From Protonemura montana (taxonomy: Eukaryota > Arthropoda > Insecta > Plecoptera > Nemouridae): a stretch of DNA of 64,000 nucleotides. Below the pieces are notes generated by a model, which made no database searches, had not been told where the DNA came from, and saw only the letters and a program-made list of their open reading frames with translations. Below, in pieces: positions 37,301-45,972 of the stretch; positions within the stretch are counted from its first letter, which is position 1; each line of letters begins with the position of its first letter. The DNA lies in contig OX387604.1 in NCBI GenBank assembly GCA_947568835.1, positions 24,457,076 through 24,521,075 of the forward strand, read 5' to 3'. Made by a program: the position numbers and the translations under genes.

Positions 37301-39750
37301 TGCCGATCCCTGTGAGCACGTAGATCCTCCACTCACAACATTGGTGTATTTTGGGTTGCCACTCGCAAGGAGTAGTCTGGGGACCCTAGGGCGCGTTTAT
37401 GAGCTGTGCAAGAGGCAGAGCTTAAAACCGAATTTTTTCGGGGCATGGAATACTTAGTTGAACGCTGGGGACGGAAATATAGAGGCACAGTATATGACCC
37501 TTGCAACGTTTGATAAATGAATGTGAATCAGGGGACGAGATTACAGGGGCGCAGTTTATGTTCAATTGAGAACGAGAATATAGGGGACCAGTTAACAGAG
37601 GCTCAGTTTATAGTCGCCCGTTTTACTCCATCATTAAAGATGTATTTTTTCCCATTAATTGTATTAAAAAAAAAAAAAAATTTATTTTGGATTTCACCCC
37701 TAGTTTTAATTCAATTTAAACCTTCAATCTAAATCTATTTTGACCTTCAAGTCGATGCATTTTTTGGTAAGATATTTTTGCATTTCTAAGTTTCTAATTT
37801 TAAATATAAAGACCAGGGTGAGTGCACTGGTCATTAATTTTATACTAAACCAATATAATAAGTGTAGCATGTCATTGATATGAATTTCTTTTTTGCATTT
37901 TAAATTACACCTCATTGACCTGTTTTGTAAAATCTGTAATTTTGTGAGCTCATGTTTACCGACTTGGAAGAGTATCGTCGTTGAGTGTAGGTTTTCAGTA
38001 GAGTTTCAACGTCAATGTTACAGTCTCTGCGTGAAAAATGACCACCTTACCGACAAAAATGCAGAGTACCGGAACATCACGTTAAGTGGAGCCACTGTCG
38101 TCTGAATTTTCAATTTCGATATTTCTCGTAGGTTAACTCGCTTTTGAGACTTTTCATGCTCAAAAAATCTCCATCAATGTTCACCTCAACGATTGATATA
38201 CACTTAACGATACTAAAAAGCGAGTAACCTACGATAAATATCGAAATTAAATTTCATACAACAGTGGCTCCACTTAACGTGACGTTCCGGTACTCAGCAT
38301 TTTTGTCAGTAAGGTAGTCATTCTTCACGCAGAGACTGTAACATTGACGTTGTTTCTCTACCTATAACCTACACTCAACGGTATCGTTGCCTTAAACTTG
38401 AAATGGGGTCTGATGATAGCATTGAAAACCATGATTTTCTTTCCAGTCTTTGTTAAAAAGAGTAAAATAATTAGAAACTAAGCTGGATTGCTTGGCGCAG
38501 GAGCATTATAGATTGGTAAAGTGAATTTTGACATCTGGTATATAAAAGCTTTGTACTTATAAATGAAGATGCATCAATTCGACAATATTCTTACGATATT
38601 CCAGGTATTCCATTTGAACACAATATGTATTAGAGGTTAGAATTGTTTTTTACTTTCGATAATCCTTAGGACACTAGTTCTAGTGTTTCTATCCCTAGTG
38701 TCCCTAGTCCTAGCGTTCCTAGTCCTAGTATCTCTACGACAAGTGTCCGTAGGGTTTATTGTAGGGAATAATAACAATTGCATTTGTTTCCATTTGTCTA
38801 CAGGAAACCTCGACATGTTGAGCAATAAGTCGGTAGTGAAGATGGAAAACAATCCGTGGGTGACACCCATTGCAGATCAGCTTCAGGTCGGAGTTGCCCA
38901 CGTAATGGACTACATTCGTACGGACACCTACAGATTGTACGTAGCAAATAACTAGCTTTAAAGTATGCCAGAATGAAAGGGATGTTTATAAGTTGGGTTT
39001 TAGGAAAATTGAGATTTTTTCTCCCATGAAAGCAATGCTCAATGACTTCGGACCTACCATATGTAACGTACTGTCAGGGTGTGTGTAAGGGAGACTGTTT
39101 TTGTATTGTACCCTATGTTCTAGTTTAGAATCTGATGGGACATATTTCGTTACAATATGCCACTCCAAACTATCTAACTACTCTAATAACTTAACGCCTC
39201 CTAAACTAAAAAAGACTGCACACAAAAAATGCTTCAAAAGCAAAATTCAAATTTCTTTGAATCATAACTCGAGGAACACCGATCAAATGAAAACAAAAAA
39301 TTAAATTGTAGAAAGTTTATGCACTCAACTATTTTTGTTGCACATTGTAGGCTGTAGAGTAGCTCTGGTCAGTAAGTTTCTCTCAAAAAGATGGCCTAGA
39401 TAGCAGTTAGCTCAGATGATTTGATCAATAGCCACAACAGCTGAGGGCACAGGTTGGATTCCCTGAATTGAAACAAATTTATTAAGAGTGTAGCCATGTT
39501 ACTGGTTACCTATATAACAAAGTCAGTTTTGGCCTGCAATTTAGCACAAATTGGTATTCACATCTTCCACAATGCAAGAAAATCGATCCTGAATTGGTGA
39601 ATTTTTGTCGTAGACACGAAATGTTTGGAATAATCCAATACTTTACTTTGTTTTAGTTTGCACAGTCGTCATGTTGCTTCCAAAGGACCTGCGCCGCCAA
39701 AGACAAACGACAAGAGCAGAAAAATATCTCGAATTCGACAGCAAAGCTAA
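34345..39750 (+). CDS. Rsu1: Ras suppressor protein 1 (leucine-rich repeat)
   Basis: Eight exons: 34345-34492, 34689-34739, 34830-34950, 35330-35448, 35540-35622, 36788-36902, 38804-38936, 39657-39750. They total 864 nt, 287 residues. The product is a chain of leucine-rich repeats with the RSU1 signature segments NNQIEELPTSL, LEVLDLTYNNL, LRALYLGDND, LPKEIGELTRLRELHIQGN, LPPELGNLD, and ENNPWVTPIADQ. The C-terminus is basic (PPKTNDKSRKISR), as in other RSU1 proteins. RSU1 binds PINCH in the ILK-PINCH-parvin complex at integrin adhesions; the Drosophila counterpart is icarus. The first ATG gives 14 residues before MSKAKK, which aligns with the usual start, so translation may begin at 34387. Introns 5 and 6 carry a 5S-derived SINE and two inverted-repeat elements. 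An AATAAA lies at 40642-40647. Confidence 0.95.
36095..36495 (+). repeat. 5S rRNA-derived SINE, copy 2, in Rsu1 intron 5
   Basis: The copy starts with a 5S-like head (TGAGATCACCAAAGTTGAGC, then TATTGGATAGGTGACC). The shared body follows (GAATGAAAGTTAGTA, the CCTCTCGACAGCATGG block, and GAAGGGACATTAAGCC). It ends in ACTCATTCACCGACACC and an (ATCA)n tail near 36480. It is truncated at the 5' end compared with copy 1 and has one head only. It has the same orientation as the host gene. Confidence 0.85.
37166..37620. repeat. Cluster of a ~30-bp motif in both orientations, Rsu1 intron 6
   Basis: A motif of the form GGGGACGAAATATAG followed by AGGCGCAGTTTATG appears several times. Plus-oriented copies lie at about 37466-37496, 37532-37563 and 37572-37608. 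Minus-oriented copies lie at 37166-37203 and, as shorter 'ACTGCGCC' pieces, near 37209, 37262 and 37277. The outer pair (37166-37203 and 37461-37496) forms an imperfect inverted repeat. It is likely a non-autonomous DNA transposon with subterminal repeats. Confidence 0.65.
37972..38388. repeat. Foldback element (~175-bp arms) in Rsu1 intron 6
   Basis: The arms 37972-38145 and 38215-38388 are near-perfect reverse complements around a loop of about 70 bases. Example: TTAAGTGGAGCCACTGT near 38080 against ACAGTGGCTCCACTTAA near 38262. There is no coding capacity. It fits a long-TIR MITE. Confidence 0.92.
38670..38755 (+). repeat. Degenerate CTAG-rich short tandem repeat
   Basis: Variants of 'CCTAGT-GTTTCTAT' and 'CCTAGTCCTAG' recur with a spacing of about 12-15 bases, just upstream of the Rsu1 exon at 38804. 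The copies are imperfect. Confidence 0.6.
39395..39478 (+). repeat. tRNA-like module (SINE head) in Rsu1 3' intron
   Basis: AGTTAGCTCAGATGATTTGA resembles an A box, and GGTTGGATTCCCTGA about 40 bases later resembles a B box. The acceptor stem is not apparent. It is likely a tRNA-derived SINE remnant. Confidence 0.4.
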
Positions 39751-41095
39751 GTGAGGTCAACCATTTTCAAGCCAAGATTGATCTAAATATAATTTGTCAA
39801 ATTAATGCACTAACAATACCTAATTTTTAAGACTTGAAGACGTTCAGGTCCCTTTAATCTTTTGAGTGCGTGCCATTAGCGTGACAGTGCCATCTTATTT
39901 GCTTCTCCTTTCAGAGTTAATAGTTTATTTTAATACAATATTTTTATAAAGATCTGAAGATTCGTAGTTATAATTAGGTGTATAAAATACCCTCGAACCC
40001 CGTGAATCAGAAATCCAATGAATGTTTTAATTTTTAAATATTTGAAATTTTAATATGGCTAACAGTATTTTAGGGTAGGTACTAGCTATCCCACATTTTG
40101 TGTTAAAAATTAGATGAAAAAGTTGCCGAGGAACTGTTAAACAGTTGGTAACCATGCAGACAAACCCATCTTATAATAGTTTCTAAATATATTTATATCT
40201 TGTCAGCATTGAGGCAATACCGTTTAATTCTGAGTACTTCTATTGGCTGGTTGAGCTGAATTTTTTTATTTAATTGCTTATCAAAGAAGTAAAATATTTG
40301 ACAAAAGTAAGATGTCCATAGACACGGATGATGAATTAGGCTGATGAGTAATTTCAGATTTTTCTTCGAAATCGTACACACAGCACATTGGAAACAATAG
40401 AAATATTTCTCAGAATAATTATCTGATCAGGAGTTATTAGATCAGCATTTACTTTCATGCACTAAGAGCTCAAAACTGTTTTTGTCCCTAAGCTGATGAC
40501 ATACCTACTTTTCCAGTTGTATTCGATTTATTTAATATACAGTTGTATTTTATACCTATATAAAGTTGAGTTTTTACTAAAATTGTATAATGATGTTACA
40601 GAAAACCTCTCATAACTAATGTAATATATATGTTTACTTGAAATAAAATGCAGTTCATTATATATAATATATTTAATACAATAATTTGTTTTCATTGTAA
40701 AAATCCTATTAAATTATTGTTTTGTGTGACTGTGTTTGATCGCGTTTTAGCGGCCAAATGTCTGCCATTGGAACCAAATTCGAAGTACACATTTTTGTGT
40801 TTTCAACTTAAACACCCTGCGTTTTTCATAAAAAAGTGATCAACTGGTTTTGGAACTATTCAAAATGAGCACACATTTTCATACTTTTTAAATGAACTTT
40901 TCTGAGTTTATAAAGTATAGACACATTGGTAAGACGTCTATAAAGTATAGACACATTGTTGTTCAAAGTCGCTGCCATAGTTTTCATGACAACGAAAATG
41001 AACGACAACGAAAGGAGAGATATTGGTTACTTCAGTCGAGAATTATAGCGTTTACAGTTTAGTAGGTTTATTTCCAGCATTTTAAGACCCGTATA
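39751..41095. other. Rsu1 3' UTR and flank, no gene seen
   Basis: The sequence after the Rsu1 stop codon is AT-rich. AATAAA at 40642-40647 is a plausible poly(A) signal. A 20-base unit (TATAAAGTATAGACACATTG) is repeated at 40909-40928 and 40939-40958. No other feature was recognised. Confidence 0.5.
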
Positions 41096-41170
41096 GCGCG
41101 ATTCGAACTTGGAATTTCGCCAACGCTGAGACTATGCATTTGATGCCTTTAACCGTACGACCAAGCAGAC
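41096..41170 (-). repeat. tRNA-like module a
   Basis: On the minus strand, TGGTCGTACGGTTAAAGGC (A-box region) precedes AGTTCGAATCG (B box). It is closely related to module c at 41870-41950, including its downstream flank. No complete acceptor stem was seen; it is probably a SINE head. Confidence 0.5.
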
Positions 41171-41242
41171 ATCTATTTTCTTCGAGAGTTCGTTGGAGTC
41201 CGGAGACTTATATAACTCAAATATGCAATTGAAAACTTATGT

Positions 41243-41325
41243 CTATATGGTCTTGTGGTTAAAGGCACCGAGTACATCGATCACCAGGTATCGTGCAGAA
41301 ATACTATGTTCGAATCACGTTTGTT
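41243..41325 (+). repeat. tRNA-like module b
   Basis: TGGTCTTGTGGTTAAAGGC at 41248-41266 is an A-box-like stretch and TGTTCGAATCAC at 41307-41318 a B box. The module lies only 70 bases from module a, in the opposite orientation. Confidence 0.5.
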
Positions 41326-41390
41326 CCTCAGCGCAGTTTCACACTGACATTTTTTTTGGGTTACATTTATTTTATTCTAACAAAATTGCC

Positions 41391-41807
41391 GGGCGCTCCT
41401 GGCGCTTTGCGCCCGCCAATTTTGCAGGCGGTTCCCACGACCCCAAACCCCAATCACGACACCGTGTGCAGCTCCTACGCCTAGCATCAAGTATATAGGA
41501 ACTCAGGTACTCAGTGCTTACGTCAATCAGCGCCACCTGTTGGCAGAATCAGGAAGTACCGCCAGTCTCTGAGGTATCAAACTATAAAATAAAAAAATTC
41601 AAAATTAATGTCCAGAGGGTAGTACCAGATTCTGCCAACAGGTGGCGCTGGTTGACGTTAACACTAAGTACCTACCGTTCCTATATACTTGACGCTAGAC
41701 GTAGGAGCTGCGCACGGGGTATAGGTGGGGCTCGGGGTGGTGGGAACGGCCTGCAAAATTGGCGGGTGCGACTGGCGCGAAGCGCCAGGAGCGCCCGGCA
41801 ATTTTGC
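41391..41807. repeat. Foldback element (~185-bp arms), GC-rich ends
   Basis: The arms 41391-41571 and 41613-41807 are reverse complements with a few mismatches and small gaps; the loop is about 41 bases. The outer ends are CAAAATTGCCGGGCGC and its complement. The inner part pairs CACCTGTTGGCAGAATC with GATTCTGCCAACAGGTG. It lies between tRNA-like modules b and c. Confidence 0.92.
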
Positions 41808-41869
41808 TACTGTCTAAACCGTACGCCCAAAAAAAAATGGCAAAATAGTGACACTGCGTGGTGATGCAC

Positions 41870-41950
41870 ACGTGATTCGAACCCGGTATTACGCCAATGA
41901 CATGAATACGAAATCGTTGAATTCGAAGCCTTTAACCGCACGACCAAGCG
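41870..41950 (-). repeat. tRNA-like module c
   Basis: On the minus strand TGGTCGTGCGGTTAAAGGC is followed by GGGTTCGAATCAC. The B box is perfect. The module and its flank match module a, so both are copies of one family. Confidence 0.55.
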
Positions 41951-42059
41951 GATATCTATTGCCTCTGCATTTTTTAGATATATAAGTCTCCTGACTCCAG
42001 CTATCACCGGTGCCGGTGGATATTGGATGTCGTTTTCCAACGGTAAAATAGATCCTCCG

Positions 42060-42138
42060 TCGAATGGATTCGATCCAGGTAATGGATATCTTTGACGTTA
42101 CCGAAGCAGCAATTATACCATAGCGCCACTCAGACGGC
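42060..42138 (-). repeat. tRNA-like module d
   Basis: On the minus strand AGTGGCGCTATGGTATAATT is followed by TGGATCGAATCC. It differs from modules a-c in sequence, so it is a separate tRNA-like family. Confidence 0.45.
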
Positions 42139-42331
42139 CACGCTAATAGGAGAAAGATGAATCTATTTGAATTTCATATTTAAAAACCCGGCGTACTGTT
42201 TCGCTGTATGACATCGTCCGCACCCTCTGTTTATTTGGTTTTAGAACGGGTAATCCGGGAATTCATCTCTTGAAATTATTAAAATATCACAGACTGTTAA
42301 TATTCGTCCTCGCAAGCAAGAGCTAACACCC

Positions 42332-42385
42332 CACCTAGCAGTGCAGAGGCACTTGGTCGCCCCGCCTAGCTGTGCAGAAGCACTC
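42332..42385 (+). repeat. Two copies of a 23-bp unit
   Basis: CACCTAGCAGTGCAGAGGCAC near 42333 and CGCCTAGCTGTGCAGAAGCAC near 42364 are spaced by 31 bases. The function is unknown. Confidence 0.6.
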
Positions 42386-42661
42386 GACAACTTAGAAATA
42401 TGGGCTTTCACCATTTGCAACGAGCTACAGTGAGAACGCAAGCTTTAGAGGTTGACTAGAGGAACGCTAGTCAAAGCCCAACGCACGATCGCTCGTCCGG
42501 TTAGTTGGCGTCGTCTCGGCTCCACTAGCGAGTGCCTCTATTTACTCTTATTTGTTAGTTTCACCGAACACGCAGTCGTGTTAAGACACTCAGTGACCCC
42601 CAGCGAAATCTGTTGGATATCAAATTTACTAACTCAATAAATAAAAAAATAAAAAAAAACC

Positions 42662-42768
42662 TACACCCGGAATCGAACCGTGGACCCCTTGCACCGCAGA
42701 CGACGGCCATACAACAGATCTACGTGGATCAGCCCGTGTTAATGGTTTAACTACCAAACCGCTGATGA
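42662..42768 (-). repeat. tRNA-like module e
   Basis: On the minus strand GGTTTGGTAGTTAAACCATT is followed about 60 bases later by ACGGTTCGATTCCGGG. An A-rich stretch (42640-42660) lies on its 3' side in minus-strand terms. The box spacing is longer than in a standard tRNA, which fits a variable arm or a SINE. Confidence 0.4.
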
Positions 42769-42825
42769 AAATTGTCGATAATAATTCAGTCAAGTTGCCG
42801 ATTTATGAAGAACGAATACGGACCG

Positions 42826-42888
42826 GCTGGGATTCGAACTCGGTACGGTCCGATGGAGAAGTGAGCCATTTAACCTGCCATCGAGTTA
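42826..42888 (-). repeat. tRNA-like module f
   Basis: On the minus strand TGGCAGGTTAAATGGCTC is followed by GAGTTCGAATCCCAG. The boxes are spaced as in a tRNA without an intron, but I cannot form a full acceptor stem. Confidence 0.45.
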
Positions 42889-45800
42889 AGTAGGAGATGA
42901 AGGCGGGAAATAACAGATACTTGAATAGGAATAGGAGCTCCCGTCGTAAACTATATGTTTATTGCTGGAATTATTGCACTAAAAAAATTTGCTGGAATTT
43001 TCTGAAAGTATTCTCTCTACAAAGATCATTTCTGCCAGCCATTTTAAGCACAAGGGCACTTTGTGAAAAATTAAATGAGGTACCCTCCTTCGTTTCCACA
43101 AGAAAAAAATAAATAAATAAAAAAATAATAACAAGAATAATAATAATAATAATAAATGAAAACCAAATTTTTGTAACTGTTACAATTTTTTTGTCCAGGG
43201 CTGGGCCGAAAATCAAGACCATCACGGATCGATAGCTTGTCACGTACTCTTATCTTCTGTTACAAATTCTAGGAGGTATTTTTTCATTTTTACGCAAATA
43301 AATCAAGGCAAAATCTTTTTGTAATTGCAAACTTTTTTCAAAGCTGGGAAAATATTCTGTACAATGACAGTGAGTTAGCTGGTCTTGTCCTTTATCATCC
43401 CTGAATAATTAAGGGGTTCCGTTGTACTTTTAGGTGTTACAATATGAGGAATAAAATGGGAGGAATAATGAATTTATTGTAGAGCACTTGCATGCTATTA
43501 GAGGCTAAGACTTATGAGTAAAGAATAGTCAAAGAAATGTTTTATATAAATAATAATACATTTTTTGTGAAATGACTTTTAACGCATTGTGACTAACGGT
43601 CGCTTTTACCAAAACCATTCCCAGCTAATATTTGAAAACGTTGGTAAAACCGGACCTAGTACTTCGCTAGCTTGCAAAGCAAACAGATAACAGATGTTTG
43701 TGATTCTGGGTCTCCAAAAATAGTAAACCTTCCTAGCCCGCCAGACTCTCTTGTCGGCTAGGCGCCGGTATATAATAAATCTTGCGCGGGTTTAGCTCCC
43801 TCATCTGACGAGCCTGCTTCGCCGTACATATAGACAGCCTCAAGGTGTTTACATGTATCACAGGTTGCCTACTAGCGGTTGCCTAAGGGTCTTTTGGTAA
43901 TGTGCTAGCTTCGTTGCTGACGCAGGAATTATACTCCCGGGTCGAATCCGGGAGGAGGTGCCGTTATGAAACGGCTACTGGGATTTTTTTTTGCTGACAG
44001 GATAAGAGTTTTCTGAAATTTAAGGTCCCAAAAAATGCTGGTTATATTTTTTGACTCCTTTTAGTTTTTCACAGCACGCCACTGAAATATTTCGCGTTTT
44101 TTCAGAAAAATCGGTCAAATGGTTTTGTAACTATTCATAATGTTTTATTTTAGAGTTTATAAACGAAATCAAAAAATTTGACGGAATCAGACTCCAATTG
44201 TTATCCAACCAGTGATTGAAAGCAACTCTAGCAAATTATGTCCTACATAAATTGACATACCCGTAGCGTCGAGCTGTAACTCTCTACGCCTGTAGTGGAC
44301 ACTTTTCCTAGCCTTTTCCGTCGTACTCTTCCATTCTAGCATCTTTCCAATGGTCAACGCATTTGTGTTACAGATACAAAACACATTTCTAATTTTGAAG
44401 ATTGCATTTATTTCATGTACTTACAAAATATCTACACCCTTTCATTGTATTCATGGACTCCACATTCAATGAGATCAAAAATAAAGTGATAAAAGGTTAC
44501 ATTTTATGATATAAAGCAAGCTTGAACTTATAAGCAAGCAGAGTTATATGTTTGTACTTTGTACCCAGGTCAAGTATTACAAATGATAATAAGTAATTTT
44601 TTAACTATAGAATTTCCAAAAGCTTGATATAGTCCGTTCCAGCATTTTTTTGCCTAAATCTCATCATATTATTGGTCGAAGGGATGAAGCCTGATAATTT
44701 TTCACTCGGCAATGAGCAAAATAAAAATTTAAATGCCAACATTGTCACTGGCAGTTTAATAGCATTTAGCTAGAATTTTATTTGTATCAAAAACTATTTT
44801 TAGAGAATACTCCTCAGTTATGCATCAGTCAAATTGTTACAAATATTTTAAATATGGTACATTGATGTCGATGTCAGCAACATATAAAATTATAAAATAT
44901 TGTAAATCCTATACATAAAGTTACGAAACTTGTCTCTGAAATCTACGGTCATATTATTTAAAATGTGTGAAGATAGTCACTTACGTTCACTAACACAGAG
45001 AAATGACTGTTAATAACTGGTCATATTTGCCAAAAGCAAGCATCGTATGAATTGATATCAGTATAAGAAGTCATGTGATGTATACATCCCTGGTTACCCC
45101 AGCTTCAAGATAAAAACAAAAACGGATGTTCACTTAATGGAAAAATGTTACAACATAGCTGCCTTGAGTATTAAGCAGTTTCTCTTAAACCTAGGACAAA
45201 ATTACCATTCCTATAAATAAATAAAATAATTTTTAAATGATATTGTACCAAGCCACACAAAACCTTAGATACAAGAAAATACTTTTCAGCTGACCATGAT
45301 ATTTGTTTAGCATACGAATTTTTTTTTTTTTTACATCATAATTAGTCACAATTACATTTAGGCTTGCATTACAGCATGCAGGGAAAATTCGGGCTAGCAA
45401 TGATAATATTCGTAAAGTATTTTTAAGATTTGCTAAAACCCATTGGAATCCACTGAGAAATGGGGCATTAAGAGCCGAGATTCAAAATCGAGATTCAATT
45501 AGTCAGAGAGTAGAAAGAATATCGGCAACGAAAATAACACATATTTGGCATTACTTAACATTTGGTGGGTGATTGAATCTTCTTTAATAGCAAAGATGTT
45601 GGATAAGAATGTCAAAAGGCTTGATGATAGAAGTGGGAGAGAAGTATTGTTTTTGCTTACCAAGCAGCATAAAGTTCAGATAGTAATAAAAAGTTCACAA
45701 CTCACATCGATAAGATCCGCTGTCATACAATCCTTCTTTCCCACATTTTTAGTGATAAATAGCAAGAAAGACATCAAGCCACCAAATAAAATTGCAACAG

Positions 45801-45972
45801 TTCGGTAGTTTACAGAAGGAATGAAAAACTAAAACAATCCTCGACTGAAAAAGTGATCTGTAAAAAACAAGACGCGTGTAAAATGAATCTCACAAGTTCA
45901 CTTGACTTTGGAAACAAGTTGATAAGTTGGTCAAGCTCGGAGTAGTTTTTTGCAAGATATTCGGCCACTAAC
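42889..45972. other. Intergenic: one more tRNA-like module, Nrt 3' flank
   Basis: No gene was recognised. An (AAT)n microsatellite lies at about 43130-43158. Module g is within. The sequence nearest 45972 is the 3' UTR of Nrt on the minus strand; its poly(A) site is not fixed. Confidence 0.45.
43885..43965 (+). repeat. tRNA-like module g
   Basis: TTTTGGTAATGTGCTAGC at 43892-43909 resembles an A box. CTCCCGGGTCGAATCCGGGAG at 43934-43954 contains a well-paired T arm and B box. The D arm and acceptor stem are not convincing, so it is called tRNA-like rather than a tRNA gene. Confidence 0.45.

Noticed and set aside
43885..43965. A functional tRNA gene
   Set aside because: The T arm pairs well, but I could not form a D arm and acceptor stem, so only a tRNA-like module is claimed.
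45545..45808. 87-codon plus-strand frame
   Set aside because: It lies opposite the expected Nrt 3' UTR, is AT-biased and has no domain.
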